A stretch of 56,720 bases of DNA from Thermoanaerobacterium saccharolyticum (lineage in GTDB: Bacteria > Bacillota > Thermoanaerobacteria > Thermoanaerobacterales > Thermoanaerobacteraceae), in NCBI RefSeq assembly GCF_000747665.1, contig NZ_BBKT01000034.1, forward strand, positions 1-56,720. Reading direction: 5' to 3'. Positions 46,028-54,310 of this stretch are shown here, in pieces. The first letter of the stretch is position 1, and each line of letters begins with the position of its first letter. The notes beneath the pieces are model-generated. The model saw only the letters and a list, made by a program, of their open reading frames with translations, searched no databases and was not told the DNA's origin. A program made the translations under genes and the position numbers.

Positions 46028-46061
46028 ATATTTAATGTATAATAAAATTGATAAAATCTTA

Positions 46062-46090
46062 TTTACAAAAATTATTTATTGCTATATAAT
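46062..46090 (+). promoter_or_regulatory. Promoter of cysK
   Basis: TTTACA (46062-46067), a 17-base spacer and a consensus TATAAT (46085-46090), about 50 bases before the cysK start. Confidence 0.75.
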
Positions 46091-46140
46091 AAATACATAA
46101 AATCCAATCGGAATACTAAATATTAAAAGGAGAGGATAAA

Positions 46141-47073
46141 ATGTCAAAAATAGCAAAAAATCTTACGGATTTAATAGGCAATACGCCTCTATTAGAGCTA
46201 TCTAATTACAACAAAGAAAATAATCTTGAAGCAAGGCTGATAGCAAAATTAGAGTACTTTAACCCGTTAAGCAGTGTAAAGGACAGAATTGGATATGCTA
46301 TGATCAAAGATGCGGAAGAAAAAGGGCTTATAAACAAAGACACTGTGATTATTGAGCCTACAAGTGGCAATACAGGAATAGCGCTGGCTTTTGTTGCAGC
46401 GGCTAAGAAATACAGATTAATATTGACTATGCCTGAGACTATGAGCGTTGAAAGGAGAAATTTGCTTAAAGCGCTTGGTGCTGAAATAGTGTTGACACCT
46501 GGTCCAGAAGGCATGTCTGGAGCTGTAAAAAAGGCTGAAGAGCTGGCAAAGCAGTACGGAAATGCATTTATACCGCAACAGTTTAAAAATCCTGTCAATC
46601 CAGAAATACACAGAAAGACGACAGCAGAAGAAATATGGAGAGACACTGATGGCAATGTAGATATATTTGTCGCAGGTATTGGCACAGGTGGGACAATTAC
46701 GGGCGTTGGTGAAGTTTTGAAATCAAGGAAACCTGATGTAAAGATTGTAGCAGTTGAGCCTGCTGATTCGCCAGTGCTATCTGGTGGAAGACCTGGTCCA
46801 CATAAGATACAAGGCATAGGAGCTGGATTTGTACCAGATGTTTTGAATAGAGAAATTATTGATGAGATATATCAGGTTAAGAACAATGAGGCATTTGAGA
46901 CGTCAAGAGCATTAGCAAAATCTGAAGGATTGTTGGTTGGAATATCATCAGGTGCAGCCGCATTTGCAGCAACTCAGATTGCAAAGAGGCCAGAAAACAA
47001 AGGCAAGACGATAGTCGTATTGCTTCCTGATACAGGAGAAAGATATCTTTCTACAACATTGTATCAAGATTGA
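46141..47073 (+). CDS. cysK: Cysteine synthase A (O-acetylserine sulfhydrylase)
   Basis: A 310-residue PLP enzyme that makes L-cysteine from O-acetylserine and sulfide. The PLP lysine lies in [15 protein letters not shown], the substrate loop is [13 protein letters not shown], and the phosphate-binding loop is [11 protein letters not shown]. Full family length, with AAAAGGAGAGG before the ATG. Monocistronic between a terminator and the fluoride riboswitch. Confidence 0.95.
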   Translation: MSKIAKNLTDLIGNTPLLELSNYNKENNLEARLIAKLEYFNPLSSVKDRIGYAMIKDAEEKGLINKDTVIIEPTSGNTGIALAFVAAAKKYRLILTMPETMSVERRNLLKALGAEIVLTPGPEGMSGAVKKAEELAKQYGNAFIPQQFKNPVNPEIHRKTTAEEIWRDTDGNVDIFVAGIGTGGTITGVGEVLKSRKPDVKIVAVEPADSPVLSGGRPGPHKIQGIGAGFVPDVLNREIIDEIYQVKNNEAFETSRALAKSEGLLVGISSGAAAFAATQIAKRPENKGKTIVVLLPDTGERYLSTTLYQD

Positions 47074-47129
47074 ATAAAATACTTTAATATGTAGAGATAA
47101 AATGATATAATATATTTGACAATAAAAAA

Positions 47130-47202
47130 GAGGATGAAGCTCCCTCATTTAAATTGCTGAAAAGCTGATGGCTTCTACACATAAGGTAGATAGCTGTCGG
47201 CT
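47130..47202 (+). ncRNA. Fluoride riboswitch (crcB motif) with overlapping terminator
   Basis: The aptamer (47130-47178) shows GAGGATGAAGC, CCCTC, AAATTGCT-GAAA-AGC and the conserved TGATGGCTTCTAC, matching the T. petrophila fluoride aptamer; GAAGC pairs with GCTTC. The first hairpin loop has one extra base. The strand AGCTGATGGCTTCTAC (47163-47178) can instead pair with 47186-47202 (one bulge, a few G-U), followed by TTTTTTA, a terminator exclusive with the aptamer. Fluoride binding should therefore switch transcription on. A TATAAT at 47106-47111 is a possible -10 box. Confidence 0.9.
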
Positions 47203-47248
47203 TTTTTATATTCCATTGTTATTTTAATTTGCTAAGGAGGCGTGATAA

Positions 47249-48784
47249 ATGGTGTTTCAAAGTATATTGTTTTTAAATGCTGATGATATTGCAAATATTG
47301 ATTTATCAAATGAACCAGTATTCTTTAAAGATTTGAATATTGATCAAATAATAGATGCTATAACATTTGGCAGAAATGAATACAACCTTAAACCGTTTTT
47401 TTATAAATCGCCTAATGACATTGAAACAATCAAATATCGTCAGGAAATAATGAGGGATCTTGAGAATAATGAGCTTTTTAAGTGCATTAAATCTTTTTCA
47501 GAAAAATTTCAGCATATGAGAGAAGATTTAAAACAGGCTGATAAGCTCTATTACAAATATCAAAAGGAAAGATGGTTTTTAGATGCAGTTAATTTATATG
47601 TTGACGCTGTAGCTTGTCTTGCCAATGATTTATCACAGATTGATTTAAAATCCAAGGGTTTTATTGTGTTTAAAGAATATATTTTTGATTATGTTAAAAG
47701 TGATTTATTCATGTCTTTAAACAATGCTACAAAAAAGCTTGAAGAAGATTTATCATCTGTAAAGTACAGTATTCTCATAAGAGGAAACAGCATAAAAGTA
47801 GGTAAATACGAATCAGAGATAAATTATAGCCACATCGTGGAAGAAACTTTTAAAAAGTTTAAAGAAGGAGATACAAAAGATTACAGGAAGAAGTTTTCTG
47901 AGTATACAGATATGAATCATGTGGAAGCAAAAATTTTAGATTTGGTAGCCCAACTTTATAAAGAAATATTTGAGGAGCTTGATGATTACTGTATTAGAAA
48001 TAGCCATTTTATAGATGATAGAATCGGTACATTTGAACGTGAGGTACAGTTTTATATGTCGTATTTGGAATTTATTTCGAAGTTTAAGGATGCAGGATTG
48101 AAATTTTGCTATCCGAAAGTTGACAGCGAATCTAAAGAAGTTTTTGACTATGGGTGCTTTGATTTGGCATTAGCAAATAAACTTATTTCTAATAAATCGA
48201 CAGTTGTTACAAACGATTTTTACCTAAGTGGCAAAGAGAGAATCTTTGTGGTGTCTGGACCTAATCAAGGAGGTAAGACTACGTTTGCCAGGACGTTTGG
48301 GCAAGTTCATTATCTTGCCAGCATTGGATGCCCAGTTCCAGGATATAAAGCACAGCTATTCTTATTTGACAATATTTTTACACACTTTGAAAGAGAGGAA
48401 AATGTAAATGAACTTCACGGCAAGTTAGAAGATGAATTGATTAGAATCTATGATATTCTCTCAAAAGTTACATCTGATAGTATTGTCATATTAAATGAAA
48501 TATTTACTTCGACTACATTAAAAGATGCAGTTTTTCTCAGTAAGAAGATAATAGATAGAATTATAGATCTTGATTTGCTTTGTGTCTGGGTGACATTTAT
48601 AGATGAATTATCCACTTATAGTGAAAAGACTGTAAGCGTAGTTAGCACTGTGGTGCCTGATAATCCATCACTTAGAACTTACAAATTGATACGAAAACCT
48701 GCTGACGGATTATCATATGCTATTACAATCGCAGAAAAATACGGGCTTACGTATGAGCATATTAAGGAGCGTGTAAAATCATGA
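47249..48784 (+). CDS. MutS-like ATPase A, fluoride-riboswitch operon
   Basis: A 511-residue protein with the C-terminal ATPase of the MutS family and a helical core, but no mismatch-recognition or connector domain. Walker A is GPNQGGKTTF near residue 340. The signature helix is HGKLEDELIRIYDIL. Walker B reads ILNEIFTST, with Asn for the usual Asp, and the H-loop His is Phe (VTFIDELS). It starts 46 bases after the riboswitch terminator with AAGGAGG. It overlaps the next gene by four bases, so the two proteins probably dimerise. Its role in fluoride stress is unknown. Confidence 0.88.
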   Translation: MVFQSILFLNADDIANIDLSNEPVFFKDLNIDQIIDAITFGRNEYNLKPFFYKSPNDIETIKYRQEIMRDLENNELFKCIKSFSEKFQHMREDLKQADKLYYKYQKERWFLDAVNLYVDAVACLANDLSQIDLKSKGFIVFKEYIFDYVKSDLFMSLNNATKKLEEDLSSVKYSILIRGNSIKVGKYESEINYSHIVEETFKKFKEGDTKDYRKKFSEYTDMNHVEAKILDLVAQLYKEIFEELDDYCIRNSHFIDDRIGTFEREVQFYMSYLEFISKFKDAGLKFCYPKVDSESKEVFDYGCFDLALANKLISNKSTVVTNDFYLSGKERIFVVSGPNQGGKTTFARTFGQVHYLASIGCPVPGYKAQLFLFDNIFTHFEREENVNELHGKLEDELIRIYDILSKVTSDSIVILNEIFTSTTLKDAVFLSKKIIDRIIDLDLLCVWVTFIDELSTYSEKTVSVVSTVVPDNPSLRTYKLIRKPADGLSYAITIAEKYGLTYEHIKERVKS

Positions 48785-50277
48785 AGACATTATTGTTGTA
48801 TAAAAATCGCGATTTTGATATGAAGCAGGATTTGCCTTGGAATGAACAGATGTTAGTCCAGGATTTAGGTTTGAATGTGGTTTTTGATGCTATGGCAAAA
48901 GGTGATGAATTTTTGTATGATGTAGTTTACAAAGTCGTACTGACAAGTTTATATGATATTGATGAAATACTTTATCGTCAAGACATTTTAAGAGATTGCC
49001 TTAAAAATCCTTCTGTCGTCAGAACTATTTATGACATAGCGGTTGAAACATTGGAAAATGAAAAGAAAAATTTTTGGAGTATTTTTAGCAGCTATCCTTC
49101 TTCAATTTTGCACAGTTCAATTGAGCTTATGTATATGTATGTTGATATGCTTATTAAACTGAGAAAGATTGCGGAAGAAAATTTTTATAAGTTTGAATCA
49201 GAAGGTTTTAAATCGTTATTTTCAATGCTTCAAAAAGAGTTAAATGATGAATACATCGAAACTGTAAAAGCGCATTTAAAAGAATTGAAATTTGAAAATG
49301 GTGTATTGATAAGTGCGGAATTAGGGAAAGGCAATAAAGGGATTAACTACATTCTCAGGAAACCTAACGAAATTAAACAGAGTTTAATAGAGAAGATTTT
49401 TTCAAAAAAGACAACGGCATTTACTTTTTACATCGCCGATCGGGATGAAAGTGGCATGAAGGCTTTATCAGAATTAAAAGACAGAGGCATAAACCTTGCA
49501 GCAAATGCTTTAGCGCAGTCTGCAGATCATGTTAATGGCTTTTTTAAAATGCTTAAGACCGAGTTGGCTTTTTATGTAGGATGTACTAATCTGTATGAAG
49601 AACTTACTAAAATAGGTGAACCTATATGTTTTCCTGTACCTTTATCTGCAGAAAATAGGAGACACTCTTTTTCAGGTTTATATGATATAAGCTTGTCTCT
49701 GACAATGAAAAAGAGAGTAGTTTCAAATGATTTGAATGCGGATAGAAAAGACCTTTTTGTCATAACGGGTGCTAATCAAGGGGGAAAAACGACGTTTTTA
49801 AGAAGCATTGGATTAGCTCAATTGATGATGCAGTCTGGTATGTTTGTGGCGGCAGAAAAATTTTCTGCTAATATTTGTGCTGGATTGTTTACACATTTTA
49901 AAAGAGAAGAAGACGATAAGATGAATAGCGGCAAACTAGATGAAGAATTAAGCAGGATGAGTGATATTGTAGATAATGTAAGGAAGAATTCAATGATACT
50001 TTTCAATGAATCGTTTGCGGCAACAAATGAAAGAGAGGGCTCGGAGATTTCAAGACAGATAATAAGCGCATTGCTGGAAGTTGGAGTAAAAATATTTTTT
50101 GTCACTCATCTTTATGAATTATCTCGCAGCTTGTACGATAAAAAATTGGACAATGTGATTTTTTTGCGAGCTGAAAGAAAGCCTGATGGCAAGAGGTCTT
50201 TTAAATTGGTTGAAGATGAACCGCTAAAGACAAGCTATGGAGAGGATTTGTACAAGAAAATATTTAAAGATGGATAA
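48781..50277 (+). CDS. MutS-like ATPase B, fluoride-riboswitch operon
   Basis: A 498-residue paralogue of the preceding protein with the same layout: a helical core followed by a MutS-type ABC ATPase. Walker A is GANQGGKTTF near residue 330, the signature helix is SGKLDEELSRMSDIV and Walker B is LFNESFAAT, again with Asn for Asp. Unlike its partner it keeps the H-loop histidine (VTHLYELS). No DNA-recognition domain is seen. The ATG overlaps the previous stop, and the dynamin-like gene follows within 40 bases. Confidence 0.88.
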   Translation: MKTLLLYKNRDFDMKQDLPWNEQMLVQDLGLNVVFDAMAKGDEFLYDVVYKVVLTSLYDIDEILYRQDILRDCLKNPSVVRTIYDIAVETLENEKKNFWSIFSSYPSSILHSSIELMYMYVDMLIKLRKIAEENFYKFESEGFKSLFSMLQKELNDEYIETVKAHLKELKFENGVLISAELGKGNKGINYILRKPNEIKQSLIEKIFSKKTTAFTFYIADRDESGMKALSELKDRGINLAANALAQSADHVNGFFKMLKTELAFYVGCTNLYEELTKIGEPICFPVPLSAENRRHSFSGLYDISLSLTMKKRVVSNDLNADRKDLFVITGANQGGKTTFLRSIGLAQLMMQSGMFVAAEKFSANICAGLFTHFKREEDDKMNSGKLDEELSRMSDIVDNVRKNSMILFNESFAATNEREGSEISRQIISALLEVGVKIFFVTHLYELSRSLYDKKLDNVIFLRAERKPDGKRSFKLVEDEPLKTSYGEDLYKKIFKDG

Positions 50278-50315
50278 TATTGGAAAATTGTGATGTAAAG
50301 GAGCGATACAGTATT

Positions 50316-52055
50316 ATGAAAAAAAGTTTAGATGAAGTATTTAAAAAAGTAGAAAACATATCAAAAAAATTAAGTGTTAAAGCAATAGAAGATGCTATAT
50401 CAGATATTAAAGATAAATTTAGCAGCAATGTCTTTTATCTTGTAGTGCTAGGACAGTTTAAGAGAGGAAAATCGACATTTACCAATTATATATTAGGAAT
50501 TGATATACTTCCTACAGGCGTCGTTCCATTAACATCTGTCATAACAAAAGTCCAATACAGTAATGATGTATGGGCTAAAGTGTTGTTTGAAGATGGTAAG
50601 ATTGATAATATTGACATAAAAGAATTGGATTCATACTGCACAGAAAAGAACAATCCTAAAAACATTAAAAAAGTCAAAGAGATACATATAGGTTATCCTT
50701 TTGAGTTTGTAAGTAATGATGTAGTGATAATAGACACACCTGGCATTGGATCGGTATACAAGCATAATACAGATGTCGCATATAGTTATATAAATAAAGC
50801 AGATGCCGTAATCTTTTTACTTTCAGTTGATCCTCCTATAAGTGAATTGGAAAAAGAATTTTTGTCTAAGATATCAGAAAGTGTAAAAAAGATATTCTTT
50901 GTCTTAAACAAAATTGACTATGTAAGTGAAATAGAATTAGATGAGATAATTAAATTCAATGAAAATATTATAAAAGAAATTGCGAAAAATGATAATATTA
51001 CCATATATCCGATTTCTGCCAAATTGGCGTTAGAAGGCAAAATCTCAAAAGATGAAAAAGCATTTAAAAAGAGCAAAGCAAAAAAGCTGGAGACTGATTT
51101 GCAAAATTTTTTGATGACAGAAAAAGAGAAGGTATTGTTTGAAAGTTATGCCAAAAATATTGATCGGATTATTTCAATGTGCAAAACATTTATTGAAAGC
51201 AGTATAAAATTAAAACAAGTTCCTTTAGAACGTCTACAAAAAAATATAAATGCTTTTGAAGATTTTATCAGAAAAGTTGAAAAAAATAAAAGTGAAATAT
51301 ACTTATTATTTAAAGGCGACATGAAAAATATTTTACAAAATTTTGATGAAAGAGCTGAGGAATATAAACAATATTTAAGTATGAGAGTTTCTGAAAGAAC
51401 AAAAGAACACTACAACAGTATCTCTAAATTAAGTAGAATTGTTCAGAAACGAGAACTTGAGAAGTATGTTGAAAAAACAATAGTAGAAGAATTTGAAATA
51501 ATAAAAATGGAAATTGAAATGGATATTGAGAAACAATATAATGTGGCATTATCAAATTATTTTTCAAGAATTAATGAAGTCATTGATGAAATAAAATCTG
51601 TAGCAGATGAGTTGTTTGGCATAAATTTAGAATATTTTAAATGGGAAGATGGTTTTACTGCATCGAGTAAATTTACATATAAGATAGGATATGATGTAGA
51701 AGCTTTAGAAGTAGATCCTGTGATTTTCACTTATTTCTTGCCAAAAAAAATTGCTGGTAAGATTATATTAAATGGTATTGTAAACAGGATTCATGTGGAT
51801 ATTGATAGAAATTTAGGCCGCATAAGATATGATTTGTTGAGAAGAATTGAAGAAAGCTTTAGTGGATTCGAAAAGGATATGAATTTAAAATTGCAATTTA
51901 TGTTTGAGACGATTAAAAATCTTCTTGCCAAAGCAAAATCTGATTATGAACTTGACAAAGATAGCTTTCAAAAAGAAAAAGCTTTGTATCAAGAGTTGTT
52001 AAAAAATATTTATGAATTAGAAAGCCAATTAAATGATATAATTGCCAAAAATTAA
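50316..52055 (+). CDS. Dynamin-family GTPase
   Basis: About 579 residues from ATG 50316, which has AAAGGAG 12 bases upstream; a TTG at 50280 has none. The GTPase domain shows G1 GQFKRGKST, G3 DTPGIGS and G4 NKID. The remaining 350 residues are long charged helices with a short hydrophobic patch (PVIFTYFLPKKIAGKI), as in bacterial dynamin-like proteins that bind and remodel membranes. It is the third gene of the first fluoride operon, which suggests membrane protection or repair during fluoride exposure; this is inference. Confidence 0.88.
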   Translation: MKKSLDEVFKKVENISKKLSVKAIEDAISDIKDKFSSNVFYLVVLGQFKRGKSTFTNYILGIDILPTGVVPLTSVITKVQYSNDVWAKVLFEDGKIDNIDIKELDSYCTEKNNPKNIKKVKEIHIGYPFEFVSNDVVIIDTPGIGSVYKHNTDVAYSYINKADAVIFLLSVDPPISELEKEFLSKISESVKKIFFVLNKIDYVSEIELDEIIKFNENIIKEIAKNDNITIYPISAKLALEGKISKDEKAFKKSKAKKLETDLQNFLMTEKEKVLFESYAKNIDRIISMCKTFIESSIKLKQVPLERLQKNINAFEDFIRKVEKNKSEIYLLFKGDMKNILQNFDERAEEYKQYLSMRVSERTKEHYNSISKLSRIVQKRELEKYVEKTIVEEFEIIKMEIEMDIEKQYNVALSNYFSRINEVIDEIKSVADELFGINLEYFKWEDGFTASSKFTYKIGYDVEALEVDPVIFTYFLPKKIAGKIILNGIVNRIHVDIDRNLGRIRYDLLRRIEESFSGFEKDMNLKLQFMFETIKNLLAKAKSDYELDKDSFQKEKALYQELLKNIYELESQLNDIIAKN

Positions 52056-52075
52056 ACGATAATTTTATCATGATA

Positions 52076-52104
52076 TTGACTTATATAATTAATTTGTTTA
52101 AACT
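52076..52104 (+). promoter_or_regulatory. Candidate promoter of the second fluoride operon
   Basis: TTGACT (52076-52081), a 17-base spacer and TAAACT (52099-52104), about 38 bases before the aptamer. The same TTGACT-N17-TAAACT pairing occurs before the copZ-like gene. The -10 is weak. Confidence 0.45.
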
Positions 52105-52142
52105 ATAGTTAGAAGATTGTAGTAAAAGTGAATAATTTATTA

Positions 52143-52214
52143 GGTGATGAAGCTCACCAAAATTGCTAATTTTAGCTGATGGCTTCTACGTTTAGTAGGA
52201 GCTATTTTTATTTT
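52143..52214 (+). ncRNA. Second fluoride riboswitch with overlapping terminator
   Basis: GGTGATGAAGCTCACC (52143-52158), AAAATTGCT, AGC and TGATGGCTTCTAC (to 52189) follow the crcB consensus even more closely than the first copy. GGTG pairs with CACC and GAAGC with GCTTC. GGCTTCTAC (52181-52189) can alternatively pair with GTAGGAGCT (52195-52203), followed by ATTTTTATTTT, a terminator exclusive with the aptamer. Fluoride should turn the downstream operon on. Confidence 0.93.
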
Positions 52215-52265
52215 ACAATGTTGTTATATCATTATAATAAATTGATGTAAGAAAGGGTGGTTGAT

Positions 52266-52598
52266 ATGGAAAGGGTATCATTTGAAATAAGTGATGAGCA
52301 GATGGAGGAAATAAAGGAATTAAAAGAGGATTTAGAAAAGGATGGTTTCAGCGGTGACGACTGCTACAGAGCTATTTTTGAGATGGGTATAAAAGCGTAT
52401 TGGATGGAACGAAAAAATCCTGATGATAAAGATATAAGAAAACAGCTTATAATGTTGGCATCAAAGTATTCTGCAATGAGATTTAAATATTTTCAGCTAT
52501 CAAGAGATAATCAAGTATTGGATATTAAATTGAAGGGATATGAGGCAGAAAACAACTATTTGAGAGGTCTTTCTGGCATAAGGACTGATGAAGAATGA
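52266..52598 (+). CDS. Small helical protein, first gene of the second fluoride operon
   Basis: About 110 residues, starting at ATG 52266 (AAAGGGTGG upstream; a GTG at 52257 is inside that site). Residues 3-45 resemble a short ribbon-helix-helix or antitoxin-like segment (VSFEISDEQMEEIKELKEDL), and residues 60-105 form an amphipathic helix or coiled coil. I do not recognise a family. The next gene starts four bases before its stop. It might be a regulator or adaptor of the operon. Confidence 0.75.
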   Translation: MERVSFEISDEQMEEIKELKEDLEKDGFSGDDCYRAIFEMGIKAYWMERKNPDDKDIRKQLIMLASKYSAMRFKYFQLSRDNQVLDIKLKGYEAENNYLRGLSGIRTDEE

Positions 52599-52990
52599 GA
52601 TATATATGCCCTAACTGCTTTAAAATAGCTGATATTGGCGATGAAAAATGTCAGAAATGTGGGTACGATTTTAAAAATATTACTAATGATGATTATAGCA
52701 AAAAGCTTATAACGGCTTTAAATCATCCTGATTATAATGTACAGTATATGGCAGCGAAAATTATTGGGGAACTAAAAATTAAAGAAGCAAAAAGTACTTT
52801 AATAGAGTATCTTAAGAAAGATAAAAAGAATAGAGATCCATATATTGAACAAGCCGTTGTAGCAGCATTAGGCGAAATAGGCGATAAAGATGCATATGAT
52901 TATATTTACAAAAATATAGATGATTTTTCAATTTTAACAGAGAACATTGCCTTAATTGCTTTAGAAAAAATTAAATCAAGATTTAATTAG
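52595..52990 (+). CDS. Zinc-ribbon protein with HEAT-like repeats
   Basis: A 131-residue protein with an N-terminal zinc ribbon (CPNC at 5-8, CQKC around 19-22) and two to three HEAT/PBS-lyase-like repeats (ALNHPDYNVQYMAAKIIGEL and AVVAALGEIGDKDAY). Such repeats usually bind other proteins. It overlaps the previous gene by four bases and precedes the MFS gene by 12, so it may be an adaptor for one of them. Confidence 0.78.
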   Translation: MRYICPNCFKIADIGDEKCQKCGYDFKNITNDDYSKKLITALNHPDYNVQYMAAKIIGELKIKEAKSTLIEYLKKDKKNRDPYIEQAVVAALGEIGDKDAYDYIYKNIDDFSILTENIALIALEKIKSRFN

Positions 52991-53002
52991 GAGAGTAATA
53001 AA

Positions 53003-54190
53003 ATGGATAACAAAGAAAGACAAAATAAGGATACAGTCAATAATATTAAGACGTTAGGGTGGGTTGCTTTTTTTGGTGGTTTAAGCCAAGACATGATACA
53101 GCCTATTTTACCGACATTTTATACTCAGATATTGGGTTTAAGTAAAGAAACCGTAGGGCTAATTGAGGGAAGTGTAACAACGATTGTCAGTATTATGAGG
53201 ATAGTCTCAGGTATAATATCTGACAAACTTGGAAAGAGAAAATCAATCGTCTTTATAGGATATCTATTTTCTGCAATAGGAAGAGTTTTTCTATCGTTGA
53301 CTAATGGTGCATCAATGACATTTGGATTGCGATTTACCGATGGCATTGGTAAAGGTTTAAAGGATGCACCAAGAGATGCACTTGTTGCAAAATCATCTGG
53401 AATGAAAAATATGGGATATTCATTTGGATTTCAAAGAATGCTTGACACATTAGGTTCATTCATCGGACCACTTATTACAACTGGGCTTATGGTTTTGCTT
53501 GCTAAATATGTAGATGAAACGAAATACAGGGTAATATTTTTTGTTGCTGGGATTGTTGCTTTCATCACAATACTTCTTATTGGACTATTTGTAGTTGAAA
53601 GAAAAGGAGATAATGTCAGTACACCGTTTAAATTTGATTTTACTGTATTTAGGGGGAAATTTTTGTTATTTTTTATAGTTATGCTTATATTCACATTAGG
53701 GAATAGCAGTGATGCATTTTTGATATTAAGAGCTCGTAACGTAGGTGTAAGCTCAGCCATGATACCTATTATCATTGCAATGTTTAACCTTTTTTATGCT
53801 TTATTGTCTGTACCATCTGGAATACTGTCTGACAAGATTGGGAGAGTTAATGTGATTAAAGTTGGATGGTTAATTTATGCAGTTACTTATCTTGGATTTG
53901 CTTTAGCAAAAGTGCCTTGGCACATATGGGTTTTATATGCTATTTACGGTATTTATTATTCTACGACAGAAGGTGTAGCAAAGTCTCTTGTTGCACATCT
54001 TGTAGATGAAAATAGTAGAGGAACGGCTTTTGGGTTGTACAATGCCTCTATTGGTATTCTTGCACTGCCTGCCAGTTTTATAGCTGGATATCTGTGGGAT
54101 AAAGTTGCACCTTCTGCTCCATTTTATTTTGGCGCTGGATGCTCAATATTAGCTGTAATTTTCATAACTATATTTAAAATTGAGAAATAA
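53003..54190 (+). CDS. MFS transporter in the second fluoride operon
   Basis: A 395-residue major facilitator with about 12 membrane segments. The MFS loop motif DKLGKRKS follows helix 2 and its counterpart DKIGRVNV appears in the second half; DAPRDALVA lies in helix 4-5. AGGAGAG precedes the ATG. Known fluoride exporters are Fluc channels and CLC-F antiporters, not MFS proteins, so this gene's place behind a fluoride riboswitch is notable. The substrate is unknown. Confidence 0.87.
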   Translation: MDNKERQNKDTVNNIKTLGWVAFFGGLSQDMIQPILPTFYTQILGLSKETVGLIEGSVTTIVSIMRIVSGIISDKLGKRKSIVFIGYLFSAIGRVFLSLTNGASMTFGLRFTDGIGKGLKDAPRDALVAKSSGMKNMGYSFGFQRMLDTLGSFIGPLITTGLMVLLAKYVDETKYRVIFFVAGIVAFITILLIGLFVVERKGDNVSTPFKFDFTVFRGKFLLFFIVMLIFTLGNSSDAFLILRARNVGVSSAMIPIIIAMFNLFYALLSVPSGILSDKIGRVNVIKVGWLIYAVTYLGFALAKVPWHIWVLYAIYGIYYSTTEGVAKSLVAHLVDENSRGTAFGLYNASIGILALPASFIAGYLWDKVAPSAPFYFGAGCSILAVIFITIFKIEK

Positions 54191-54310
54191 ACAATGTATA
54201 GTTCATACATGGACCATACTTTATCATTTTTGTTTTACAGTTAAAATGATATAATATATTAAGAATACATTGGCAATTATTTAGGTTGGGTGATATTAAA
54301 ATAAAGAGAT

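Noticed and set aside
47130-47202. T-box leader before the MutS-like genes
   Set aside because: There is no T-box sequence and no tRNA synthetase or amino-acid gene; the blocks match the fluoride aptamer instead.
50280-50315. TTG start 12 codons upstream for the dynamin-like gene
   Set aside because: No ribosome binding site precedes it, while AAAGGAG lies before the ATG at 50316.
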